Shown here piece by piece: positions 1-9,456 of a DNA stretch of 25,464 nt. The notes beneath the pieces are model-generated. The model saw only the letters and a list, made by a program, of their open reading frames with translations, was not told the origin of the DNA and ran no database searches. The stretch lies in assembly GCA_004565275.1 (NCBI GenBank), contig SDOX01000086.1:37939-63402 (forward strand). The letters are read 5' to 3'. The position numbers and the translations under genes are program-made. The DNA comes from Nannochloropsis salina CCMP1776 (Eukaryota; Sar; Eustigmatophyceae; Eustigmatales; Monodopsidaceae). Within the stretch, counting starts at the first letter, position 1. Each line of letters begins with the position of its first letter.

Positions 1-1
1 T

Positions 2-509
2 GTGGTACCTCCACCCTGCACTGCCTTACGACGGTCATTTCTAGGTGACCACAAGCTTATCACCCTTTCTCTCTTGTCCTCCCCCTCCCTCCCTCCCTGC
101 CTGCCTCCCTCCCTCCATCCTTCCCTCCCTCCTCCTCTCTTACCCTCCGCTCCATCGCCTTCTCCAGCGGTTCCGGTATCCATGCCGCCCACTTGGGGCT
201 CCTCGCCCACGCTGAGCCTCGCTGACATGACCGTGGTAGCTCTACAGGAGACACCCAGCGGGTACGAGGGGGGGGAGGGAGGGAGGGAGGGAGGGAGGGA
301 GGGAGGGAGGGAGGGAGGGAGGGAAGGAGGGTGCCGTCATCGCCAGGCTACCCGCACGCAAACAATTCCCCCCCATCCGATCCCTTTTCCAACCTTTTGC
401 TTCCTCCCCCGCCCTCTACGCCGCTGCTGCTCTCGTTCTTGAGCAAGGCGTGCAAGCTGGTGGGACGACGCCAGCTGTGGAAACCAATGGAGGGGAAACC
501 CAGACCTGA
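2..509 (+). CDS. 3' end of a possible glutathione-S-transferase-like protein (partial, 3 exons)
   Basis: The 5' end lies outside the window. The model joins 2-44, 168-261 and 347-509. Introns start GTGACC and GTACGA and end CTCCAG and CGCCAG; phases (1, then 2) agree and the frame runs to TGA at 507-509. The second exon contains SPTLSLADMTVVAL, which resembles the substrate-domain helix of GSTs (xxTLADxxVVP). The third contains FPPIRSLFQPFASSPAL, resembling the usual F-P-x-[IL]-R-x-L-F-x-x-[VF]-A-x-x-P ending of sigma-type GSTs. A short Gly/Thr-rich tail follows. The catalytic N-terminal thioredoxin half is not visible, so activity cannot be judged. Family assignment is inference from two short motifs; the exon structure is better supported than the name. 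Confidence 0.42.
268..330 (+). repeat. (GGGA)n microsatellite in intron
   Basis: About sixty bases of almost pure GGGA lie in the second intron of the first gene. This is G-rich on the coding strand, the opposite of the CCCT tracts in most other introns here. It can form a G-quadruplex in the transcript. Confidence 0.9.
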
Positions 510-1508
510 CCCCTCCGATCGCAAGGAGGGCAGCCCAGCCAGTAAGCCTCGCCCTAGACAGGATCCGGATGGAGCGGACGCAGGGAAGAAAGCCTTGCAT
601 TGGAAGAAGAGGAGGGCAAGGAGGGCGAGGGGGAGGGCTGAGGGCCCGGCTTGAGAAGAAAGGGGGCAGCCTCTTCTTCTCAATCTCTCCGGGACTTCAG
701 GGGCGAGTGGGGAGAGCATGATGACTGCTTTCCTGACAGCGCTTCACGGCGTTTTAGTGACCCAGCTGTGGATCGATAAGAGTAGGAAAGGTGCATTGGG
801 GGAAGAGGGGTGGTGCTAAATAGGGAGCATCGGGTAAGGAGACAATGCTACCTCGACTAGGGTCAGGAAGAGCTCACGGGAGCGAGACGGTGTCCATTCC
901 TTCCCTGAGCAAACAATAGGGTGACAAGGGGGCAAAGTCCCAAATATTGTTTCCCTTTTATCAGATAGAACGACACGCAATCGGGGCCCGCACAGGTCCG
1001 TCGATTTCCGAGCGCGTACACAATAGGGTTTAAGCACGTCAATCGGCACGGCAACTACAACCAGCGACGCTTCTAGCGCCACTCACCCAAAGTACCCACA
1101 ACAACTTGACTTTTCCAGCCCTGTGTCTCTGCGACAGTCCACGTGCGGTTGCTCTGTATGGAGATGTGTCAATTGATAAAGGGAAGGAGTAAAGTGCGGC
1201 AGTGGAAAGAGGAGGTGGGGGGGCCCGAGAAAATATCTGGTGCGGCTGCGTGAGGGGTGGATTGCTAGGAGCAGGGGTTATTTACAAGTAAAGAAGGGCA
1301 AAGATGAATGGTTCTATCGTCTGATATTTGCCTTTCGAGACATTTGCGCCGAAAGCGTGGGCTATCTCACAGTGTGAGGACGTGTTATTGTGAAGTCGGC
1401 ATGATAACATAGCCCTTGGCGTCGCATCAGCCTCACTCACCTCCTCCCTCCCTCTCCTTCTCTTTCCCGTCGTTTCAATTTAACAAATGCAAGGACACTG
1501 AGCAATTC
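510..1508. other. Intergenic region, no gene supported
   Basis: It holds the presumed 3' UTR of the first gene and the 5' flank of the kinase gene. Open frames here lack convincing ATG starts or family motifs; the longest, on the minus strand at 816-1082, opens at GTG. No RNA gene was recognised. A CCCT-rich stretch near 1438-1470 precedes the first proposed kinase exon. Confidence 0.6.
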
Positions 1509-3123
1509 ATGCGTCCACCGCCTGCAGCGCTGGGTCTTACGCGAGGTATCGAATTCTTTGCGATATTCGCTTCGTCCCTCCTCTTTCCCCCCCCCCTCCC
1601 CTCCCTCCCTCCTCCCTCCCTCCCTCCTCCCTCCCTCCCTCCTCCCTCCCTCTTTTCCTTCCTCACCGTCAATCACATGGCTCCAATCTTTCAGGTGGCG
1701 GTGTAACGGCTATGATCCTTTGCATTCTCCACCGTCGGGGCGGCATCCTCTCCTTCGTGCAGGTGGAAAGGGCCTGGGAGGGATTGGGCGGAAGGGGGAA
1801 GAGATGGAGGCGCGGGGCTATCCTCCTTTGTGGTCGCGGAACAAGAAGGGAAAGTGCAATAACAGCATGCGCACCAAACTGAAAACATGTCTTGCATTCT
1901 CGTCACCGTCCTTTCTCCGTACTACCCCTTTTTCTTCCACCAATTTCCTCCCTCAGGCCTTCCGCCCTCCGGCACACCTGCCTGCTCGCCTCTCCCACGC
2001 CGCCGCCGCCATCTCCCCTCGCCTCTCCCACGCCGCCGCCGCCATCTCCCCCCTCCTAGTCTCGGCAGCGTCCTCTCCGCCCTCTGCTCCTTCCTCCTTC
2101 TTCCCTCTGGCGGCCATGAGAAGAAGATGGGGCCACGGCGACGGGAGGGAGGGAGGACAAGGTAGACGGGGTTGGGTCACCCAGCAGGCCGCCGCCTCCT
2201 CCTCCTCCTCCTCCTTTTCCTCCTCCTCCTCCTCCTCCTCCTCCTCCTCCTCCTCATCTCGTAGTACTACCTGTGCTCTGACGGGAGCAGCCACAGTTCT
2301 GGCTGCCTCAGCTACCAGCGCTGAGATGCAAGGGTGAGGGGGAGGACGGGAGGGAGGAAGGGAGGTTGAGGAGGGGGGGGGGGGGAAGCAGGGAGCGAAA
2401 ATATGGAACGCGTGCTCCCTCATACCTATTGCCCGCAATTTGCACAGGGAGCCTGAGGTCCGGGAAGGCGCCACGGCCAAGAACCACCGAGCCAAGGTAC
2501 GCCTTGCCCTCCCCCCCCCCCCACCCCCACGTCCTCCCCCACGTCCTCCCCCACGTCCTCCCCCACGTCCTCCCCCCCGCCCTCACACCTTGCCCCCCTC
2601 GAACAGGTGGTATTCGTCCTGGGCGGCCCTGGAGCGGGCAAAGGCACGCAATGCGAGCGCCTGGTCGCCAAGTACGGCTTTGTCCACCTGTCTGCGGGAG
2701 AGCTTTTGCGGCAGGCGCGGGCGGCGGGCACGGAGGACGGGAAGTTGATCGACGAGCACTTGGTCCAAGGTGAGCCTCAGGCGTGGCTCACGCGTATATC
2801 GGCCAAGATCTGCGGTCTCTTCCCTCATCCTCACCTCCGTATGGGCCCATGCCCTCCGTCCTACCTCCCTGGGATCCAGCCTTCGCTTTCCTCCCCTCCG
2901 CAGTGCTTCCTGAATCTTACACGACCGTCTCCTTTACCCGCACTCCCCTCACCCGCCTCCCTCATTCCCTCCCTCCCTCCCTTCCCCCCTCTGCCCTCCA
3001 GGCAAAATCGTCCCGGTCCGCATTTCCCTCTCCCTCCTCCGCCAAGAGCTCGATGCCTGGGCGAGGGCGGGTTATACCCACTTCCTCATCGACGGCTTTC
3101 CGCGGAATTTCGACAACGTGCAG
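1509..3123 (+). CDS. Adenylate/UMP-CMP kinase, N-terminal half only
   Basis: A nucleoside monophosphate kinase, expected to transfer phosphate from ATP to UMP, CMP or AMP. Preferred exons: 1509-1545, 1695-1762, 1957-2333, 2448-2496, 2607-2769, 3002-3123; all have GT-AG borders and matching phases. The P-loop GGPGAGKGTQ is at about 2622-2651. NMP-binding HLSAGELLR and FLIDGFPRNFDN follow, the latter ending at the last exon. The upstream part is an organelle-targeting-like extension with Ala/Ser/Arg, a duplicated RLSHAAAAISP and a run of about 20 Ser. An alternative start is ATG 1867, reading through the 1763-1956 intron as coding; both models merge at 1957. The kinase stops after about 95 domain residues: the LID and C-terminal half (Arg-rich lid, second sheet) are absent downstream. 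The kinase identity is sure; the N-terminus is uncertain and the gene is broken or misassembled at its 3' side. Confidence 0.8.
1606..1652 (+). repeat. (CCCT)n pyrimidine tract
   Basis: Repeats of CCCTCC lie in the proposed first intron of the kinase gene, about 45 bases upstream of the CTTTCAG acceptor at 1694. Confidence 0.85.
1985..2050 (+). repeat. 33-bp tandem duplication in coding sequence
   Basis: Two exact 33-base units (1985-2017 and 2018-2050) duplicate eleven residues, RLSHAAAAISP, in the N-terminal extension of the kinase. The frame is kept. Confidence 0.9.
2196..2254 (+). repeat. (TCC)n trinucleotide run, polyserine
   Basis: A TCC run with a single TTT interruption is read in frame as about 20 Ser (one Phe) in the kinase N-terminal region. 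Treating it as intron (GTAGAC at 2161 to a TAG end at 2264) would put a TGA in frame just after, so coding is preferred. Confidence 0.75.
2529..2576 (+). repeat. 12-bp minisatellite, four copies, in intron
   Basis: Four exact copies of a 12-base unit (ACGTCCTCCCCC) supply the pyrimidine tract of the intron just before the P-loop exon. The acceptor is at 2606. Confidence 0.9.
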
Positions 3124-3273
3124 GTGCTGTCCCTCCCTCCCGTCCTCCTTCCCTCCCTACCTCCTTACCTACTTACCTATCTACCTACCTACCTGGCTCC
3201 TTTTCACGCTTTTCCCCTTGGGCTCTCAGCCTTCTTCGACCCTTTGGTACTCAACGACTCAATATTTGCCCCT

Positions 3274-3316
3274 CCTTCCCTCCCTCCCTCCCTCCCTCCC
3301 TCCCTCCCTCCCTCCT
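3274..3316 (+). repeat. (CCCT)n tract at the kinase/CaMKII junction
   Basis: Roughly ten CCCT units lie between the last kinase exon and the CaMKII association-domain exon. This is the likely site of a deletion or assembly collapse, because the exons either side belong to different families and have incompatible phases. Confidence 0.85.
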
Positions 3317-3336
3317 TCCTTTCCTCCTCTCCACAG

Positions 3337-3571
3337 CGTGCGTCTACTGGGCAAGACCGCCGTGTGCACTTACGTACGCGTGGTTCAGTCCGTCGATCCC
3401 TCCACGCACATCACGACTTCCACCTCCCACGAGGAAACGCGGGTCTGGGCGTTGGTGGAGGGAGGGAGGGAGCCCGCCAGGGAGGGAGGGAGGGAGGGGT
3501 GGGGCGGGGTTGGGTGGCGATGCGTGCATTTCCATCGCTCTCCGGCGAACGGGACCGTGCCCGCGTCATGA
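3337..3571 (+). CDS. CaMKII association domain (SnoaL/NTF2-like), C-terminal half exon
   Basis: The exon follows a CTCCACAG acceptor and ends with TGA at 3569-3571. It encodes the second half of the calcium/calmodulin-dependent kinase II association domain. Recognisable pieces are VRLLGKTAVCTYVR, SHEETRVW and GWRCVHFHRS, which line up in order with the animal CaMKII hub segment (xHLxGxxxACIxYxR, QSEETRVW, GKWxxVHFHRS). In algae such domains commonly form small stand-alone oligomeric proteins rather than kinases. Between TRVW and GWRCVHFHRS there is an inserted Gly/Arg/Glu-rich stretch encoded by GGGA repeats, where the family has only a few residues. The N-terminal half of the domain is not found upstream. 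The exon needs an incoming phase of 2, but the kinase exon ends in phase 0, so it probably belongs to another gene. Confidence 0.78.
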
Positions 3572-4806
3572 AGGAGGGAGGGACGGAGGGAGGGACGGAG
3601 GGAGGGAAGGAGAAGGAAGGTATCCTTGAAAAGAATACTGGAAAAACTGGATATCGCAACTGCTACAAAGGAAATGCACATGGCTCTTTCGAAAAATCGC
3701 TGGATGCGATGGAAAGTGTGCTTGCAATTGGCTTTTGGTCTCTCGTTGTCGTCTCTCGTAACCTCTTCATCCACAGCAGACAGTCATGCTGCTACATTCT
3801 GTCTCACTCCGACCTATTGGAAATTTTTTCCAGGACCTCACAGAAGCGTTCGTAGATAGCGTTTTGTTCTTATGTCAACCTTTTCTGCTCCAAGCGTCCT
3901 CTTTTCTCCATAAGTCTTGCATCACAAGACATCAGTGACACCATTATCCTGAAGCTCTCTCCGGTTTTGCTAGGACCCAAAATGAACGCAGCAAGACTAT
4001 TTGCTGCCAGAATATGCCCTAATTTTAAAATTGCCATCTTGGGGGTTGTATTCTTCACCTATTTCTGTGCGCACTGTCCCACAAATGCGTATTCGCATCC
4101 AGCCTCCCAATCAAGGCCATTGCCTCCTTGCTGTGCTTCGAAAACTATCGTGCCCTGGCGCATATGTTATCGAATTAATTGCCAATACCTCCACTCCGCA
4201 TGCCTGTACACCCTTGTACTCTTTTTGAACGCTCTCTGGTTTTTCTTAGGCACCTGCAGCTTCTTCAAAACGGATCGAGTACGTGTTGTGTCCTGGTGGT
4301 CATCGAGATATAAGTATGGCGTTTGTCATCGACCTCCCCTAAACCCTCACCTAAATCCACGCCTATGGCTGCCAAAGTGTTCTCTTTGACCCTATATCTG
4401 CTATAAGTGTCGAGAAATGTATGATGGGAGAATTGTTCCGGTTGAAAATTGTTTTGGCTTTTAAAAAATATTACTCGACGCTTCGTCCCCTTGAAAAGAC
4501 ACATGGCCTTTCTCGGCAATATGCTTTACCATCTCCTCCCTCCAGTGGCTCAGACAAATACATTTACGCACGCAATGCACTTGTCATTTCGATCACTTTC
4601 TCTGCATGCACACTGAACGACGCTCCGTGTCGATGCATTGTGGCATTTCTCGATTGTGTGGGCCGGTCGACTGAGTCGTGCACCCTGCGTACGTCAACTA
4701 AGCAACATCGAGCCACTAAAAACAAAATCGTCACTTTGGTCTCCAGCACCAGCTTGTTCGACTTCCAAGTCAGCTAGAGTCTTTTTCATCTCGTAGCTTA
4801 CGGGAC
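3572..4806. other. Intergenic region, A+T-richer, no gene supported
   Basis: This probably holds the 3' UTR of the CaMKII-type exon and the 5' flank of the transporter gene. The open frames at 3626-3859 (+), 3967-4389 (+) and 4421-4777 (+) have no motif I recognise and no intron signals that tie them to a neighbour. CCCT tracts are absent. Confidence 0.6.
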
Positions 4807-7800
4807 ATGAGTCATTTCCGGGACTTTCCTGGGTCCGCAGCTCGTCTCATGTTTCCCTCCATTGACACCTCCCCCCAGGGCATGATGGAGGAGCCCCAAG
4901 AAATCGGGACCCTGTCTCTTTCTCTCCCGCTCTCCCTCCTTCCGCTGCTCCCAAACGATTGTGGGGGTGCTCTCTCGAACGAAACACGCGAGAGAGGGAG
5001 AGAGAATGAGAATGGATGTGGGAAAGCGACAAGGTCGAGCTCCCCTTCCACATCCGGGGGCTCCACAGTGGAAGTAAATAGGGGGGGGGACGCACAAGTC
5101 AGCGTGAGAGGAGGGAAATTGGAGGGTACATGCACCGCACGCGGAGCTGGCGAGGGCGACCTGAGCATGGAGAGCACGCCTGTCGTGGCGCGGCGGGGAA
5201 AGGAGGACGTAGGGGAGGGAGGGGGGGAGGAAGGGGGGGAGGAAGGGGACATAAGGGGTGAAGGGAAGGGAATGAGACGAAAGCATCCCTCCTATGAGAC
5301 CATGGAAATGATTCTGCTTGAGGAAAAGGGAGGAGGAGGCGCCTGGGGACAGACGGGGCAAGAAACGAGGAGGGGGCCATGGGCACAGGAGGAGGGGGAG
5401 GAGGAATGGAGGGAGGACCAAAAAGGTGAAGGGCGTCAAGCAGACGACCTGAGTGCGTCTCCGTCCTCGTTGCGTAGGAGAAAACTCACTTTGAGGTGCG
5501 CGAGAAGTCGTGAGGGGAGGAGGGAGGAGGGAGGCCAGCGAGCTCTTGGATGCGGGCGAGGCCTTGGAAGAGATATGGAGGAAAGTGAGCCATGCAGGAC
5601 TGTAAAAAGATCCATCGAATCCTGCGCAGACGGAGCACACTTCCTCTTCGCACACTCCTTAACCTCAGCACCTCCCCTTCCTTCCCTCCCGCCCGCCCTC
5701 CCTCCCGCCCTCCCCCTTCCCCCCCCAGCGCCATCGCCTGCCTCTCCTACTTCTCCATGGGCGGATTGATGGGCCTTCTCGGTCCCGCTCTGCCCCTCCT
5801 CTCCCTCGCATTCCACGTTCGTGAGACCTCCCTGGGCGGGGCTTTCGCCGCGCGGGCCGTTGGCTACATCCTCGGGAGTGCCCTCGTGCCGCGCCTCTCC
5901 CGCGCCTGCAGCATCTCCCGCTTGGGTAGGTCCTAATCCCTCCCTCCCTCCCTTTCTCCCTCCCTCCCTCCCTCCTTTCTCTCCTGCCCTCCCTTTCTCC
6001 CTCCCTCCCTCCCTCCTTTCTCTCCTGCCCTCCCTTTTTCTCCCTCTCTTTTTTCCACTGTGCTTGAATACCTGACAGAGATCCACATTCTTCTCCTCGG
6101 TCTCCCGCTTCTCTCCCTCCCGCCCTCCCTTCGTCCCTCCCTCCTTCCCTCCTTCCCTTTCTCCCCTTCCTCCCCTCGTCATCATTTCTTTCCCTCCCTC
6201 CTCCCTCCTTCTTTCCCTCTCTCCTCCCTCCCGTGTAGCTCAAATGGGCATCGCGGGCGCCGCCGCCTCTATTTTCAACGTGGTGCTGGCAGTGACCCGT
6301 CAACTTCCTGTATTCCTCTCCATATGCTTTTTCCAAGGTCAGAGAGGGAAACAAGGGGGGAGGAAAGGAGGGAGCCACTGGTCTGGCCCCTAGTGCCCAA
6401 AATCAGGGGGCGAGGGGGGAGAAGAGGAAGGGGGGGAAGGAGGGAAGGAGGGAAGCCCGGTGGACCGGAGTCATTTACAATGGAACGCATCTCCCCTCTC
6501 CCATCCCTTCCCCCCTCCCTTCCCCCCTCCATTCCCCCCTCTTTCTCCCTCCTCTAGGTAGCGGGCTGGCCGTTATCTCCACTCTGGGCAACATCGTCTT
6601 GCTCGAGGTCTGGGGCCACACTGCCGGGTGCGTCCTCCCTCCCTCCCTCCCTCCCTCCCTCCTTCCCTCCCTCCCTCCCGCCGTTCCCCTCCCTTCCTCC
6701 CATTCTCGCTTCCTGCCACCTCGATGACGCTCTCTCGGACCTTTTGAGTCATCCTAACATCACCTCATCTAGCATTACTTCCCGCTTCCCTCCCTGCCTT
6801 CCTTCCTCACTCCCTCTCTCAGCCCCTGGCTCCAGGCGCTCCATTTCTCCTTCGGCGTCGGTGCCGTCCTCTCCCCCCTCTTACTCGGCGTGCTGGGTCT
6901 CAAGGCCTCATTCTTCGCCTTTGCTTCCCTTGGCATGCTCCCTGGCCTTGCCACCTGCTGCTTTGAAGGATTGGGGAGAGGAGCGCGGGAGGGAGGGCGG
7001 GAGGGAGGGAAGTCTTTGATGGCCGGCATCGAGTCCTCCACGGGGGTGTATCAGACGAGGTAACGTGCATATCAGTTAAGGTGTTTGATTAGGGTCCTAG
7101 GTTTGATTTCATCCTTCGTCTCACTTCGCGTGGACAGGGTGTTTGTCGTCCTCGTTAATAGACAACTCACTCCACTTGACCCCCCTTCCCTTGCTCTCCC
7201 CTTTCTTCCTCCCCTCCTCCTCCCTCCCCTCCCTTTCCTCCGTCTTCATTCTACTCCTCCCCTTCCTTCTCCCTTCCCTCCTTGTCTCCCTGCTTTCGAC
7301 TCAGCGAGGAGGGATCAGGACCACGTGATTGGGAGGGAGTGAAGGGCGCCCCCCTCCTGCTCTATGACGAGACTGAGGTGCATCCCACTTCTTCTCCCGC
7401 CCGCCTTTTCTGTCCCTCTGTGCCGTGTGCCTGCCCGCCTCCCACCATTCCCTGCCTCTGTCTCCGTGTGCCCGGATGTGATATCGCTCCCGGGCTGCAC
7501 TCGCCTCATTTCCTCGTCATGTCCTCCCCCCCTCCCTCCCTCCCTCCCTCTCTCCCTCCCTTAATTGCTTCTTAGAACACAAGCGAATTCGACTTGCTGC
7601 CGCCCTCCCTTCCTCCCTCCCTCCCTCCCTCCCTCCCTCCCTCCCTCCCGTCCACGCCCCCGCACTCGCGGGTGAAGGCGTCCTCCCGGCACATGTCCTT
7701 CGACGAGGAGATACTCAAGCTGCAGCATGGTGGGAGGGAGGAAGGAAGGGAGGGGGAGGGGGGGACAAAAAACGCAAGAGGTTGCAAGATCGGTCGCAGA

Positions 7801-9456
7801 GGGCGCGCAAGGTCAGGGATTTTGGCGATCCAGACCACTCACGCTCCTCTCCCACCTCCCTCCTCTGCCCCTCCCTTCCTTCTTCCCGCTTCGCCCGCAG
7901 GCTCTCCTCCCCTGGATAAGGAAAACGCTGGGCAGGGGATTGGGGTCGAGCTGGGCGAGCTCCTTCCCCCGCTCCCGCCCGCCCCCCCCCCGCCCTTCCT
8001 CTTCACGTCCCTCTCCACCAGGCCTACCCCAACGCCCAGTGCCCCCTCCTATCCCCTCCCTATCCCCCTCCCTTGGTCCTTGCCCCTGCCCTAGGCCCTC
8101 TCTTCCACTCCCCCCATCTCTATCAGAGCAACGAGAGCGGTGTTGCTCCCAGCGATGTCACGGAAGCCTCCTCCTTGACCCTGAACACCGTCCCCTTCGC
8201 CTCCCCTTCCCTCTCGCCCTCCCTCGCTCCCTCCCTCCCTCCCCCGCCCCCTCCATTCCACCCTTGGCCGAGGGAGCACCGCGATTCCTCCCCGCGACCT
8301 CCTGCCGACACCCTCCCCACCCCTTACGCCGGCGAGCCCGCCCGTCCCCCCTCTCTCCCTATGCATTCCCTGCGCCCACTCAGCACCGACAGCAACCGCC
8401 CTTCCAGCCACCAGACCTTTGCTTCCTTCCTCGCCACGCGCCTTGACCCCTTCCCCCTCCCTTCTCCCCGCAAACTCTCCCCACCGCCCCTCCTCCAAGG
8501 CCTCCCTCCCTCCCTCCACTGGCTCCTCACCCTCTTCCTGACCCTCTACGTGGGGGCAGAATGCGGATTCGGGGGCTGGGTGGCCACCTATGCCTTGGCC
8601 ACAGGCACTACCTCCTCCCCCTCCCAAGCCGCCTTTCTGGTGTCGATCTTCTGGGCCGCCATCACCTTGGGACGGGCCCTGGCCGTCTGCCAATCCCTCT
8701 TCCTTCCCGCCCGCCTCTCCCTCCGCCTCCAACTTGCCTTCTCCTTAAGTGGCGCCCTCGCCTTCTACTTCTTGGGGACGCGCTCCATGGTGCTGGCGGC
8801 CGTGGCCTCCTCCGTGTTTGGCTATGGGATGTCGTCGATTTACCCCTTGGTCATGACCTGGCCGGCCGAGGCGGGCTTTGGCATGGACACGGGCAAGTCA
8901 CGCCGCCCCACTCCTTCCCTCCCTTGCTTCCTCTTTGTCCGTTTCCTCGCTTCGCCTCCCCCTCTCTTTTCTGTGCTTCTCCCTCTACCCTGTATCCCTT
9001 CCTCAGTTTCAATCAAAAAAACTGCCTTGGTCCTTAGCTCCCCTTTCTCCCTCGCTCCCTCCCCTCTTTCCACCCTCCCGATCTCCCGCCCGCCTTTCAG
9101 CGATGACCGCCCACTTGGTCATTGGGGGCTGCGTGGGCGAAGCCTCCCTCCCCGTCCTCATCGGTGCCGTCATGCACAAGGTCGGCCCTCCGTCCCTCCC
9201 TCAGTCCATCCTTGCGCTCGTGGGGGTGCTCTGGATCATGGTAGCGATGATGGAGGCGACGATTTGGAAGAAGAGGCGGGAGCAGGAAGAGCAAGATGGC
9301 GAAGGGGAAAGGGAGGAAGAAGGTACGGGAGGGAAGGAGGGAGGGAAGGAGGGAGGCGGGGAGGAGGTGTCGGTGGCGGGCACGGAGGCGGGGCATTTGA
9401 GTCTCGCGAGTTGGATGACGCCAGGAAACCCGTACTTGCTGCCCATTGGCTTGTGA
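4807..9456 (+). CDS. MFS transporter, MFSD4/NaGLT1-like (10 exons, 929 residues)
   Basis: Predicted multi-pass membrane carrier, probably for a sugar or similar small solute; the substrate is inferred only from the family. Exons: 4807-5495, 5729-5925, 6239-6337, 6558-6627, 6823-7059, 7305-7377, 7576-7729, 7901-7944, 8022-8892, 9101-9456. Every junction is phase-compatible and the total is 930 codons with stop. Residues 1-225 are a hydrophilic Gly/Glu-rich N-terminus. TM1 begins near 230 (IACLSYFSMGGLMGLLGP), followed by the FAARAVGYILGS motif. LQALHFSFGVGAVLSPLL and, in the second half, LYVGAECGFGGWVATYAL are characteristic of MFSD4/NaGLT1 relatives. A central loop of nearly 300 residues (about 400-685) is Pro/Ser-rich and includes PPSL repeats encoded by a CCCT tract. 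The last intron is GC-AG. The tail is a Glu/Gly-rich cytosolic stretch. The start at 4807 is the first ATG of the open frame and was not otherwise tested. Confidence 0.85.
6338..6557 (+). other. Intron with GGGA-rich 5' part and CCCT-rich 3' part
   Basis: The 220-base intron of the MFSD4-like gene has purine blocks of GGGAAGG type at 6344-6375 and 6410-6456. Pyrimidine blocks of CCCTTCCC type occupy 6492-6556. The two arms are complementary and could fold the intron so that its splice sites come close together. Confidence 0.7.
6634..6679 (+). repeat. (CCCT)n tract in intron
   Basis: A CCCT repeat lies in intron 4 of the MFSD4-like gene, close to the GTGCGT donor rather than next to the acceptor. 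Confidence 0.85.
7600..7648 (+). repeat. (CCCT)n tract read as protein (PPSL repeats)
   Basis: After the TTCTTAG acceptor at 7575 the exon runs through this tract in frame as repeated PPSL. No AG acceptor occurs between the tract and the following coding sequence (SRVKASSRHMSFDEE), so the tract must be exonic if that segment is coding. Confidence 0.75.
8893..9100 (+). other. GC-AG intron
   Basis: The donor reads ACGG|GCAAGT, the consensus form for the rare GC-AG class, and the acceptor is CCTTTCAG at 9100. Splicing joins GMDT to AMTAHLVIGG with correct phase and restores the usual transmembrane segment of the family. Confidence 0.75.

Noticed and set aside
816-1082. 88-residue minus-strand frame of natural-looking composition
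   Set aside because: It opens at GTG rather than ATG, has no recognised motif and no convincing splice sites.
1953-2495. 180-residue minus-strand frame with a long Glu run
   Set aside because: It is the antisense of the kinase (TCC)n serine run and neighbouring introns; no domain and no splice context.
3230-3275. Possible extra kinase exon between 3124 and 3336
   Set aside because: All three frames between the CTCAG at about 3226-3230 and the CCCT tract lack the second-half kinase motifs, and no good donor follows.
4798-5655. 285-residue minus-strand frame
   Set aside because: It lies opposite the low-complexity N-terminal exon of the MFSD4-like gene, whose phases and transmembrane motifs are consistent on the plus strand.
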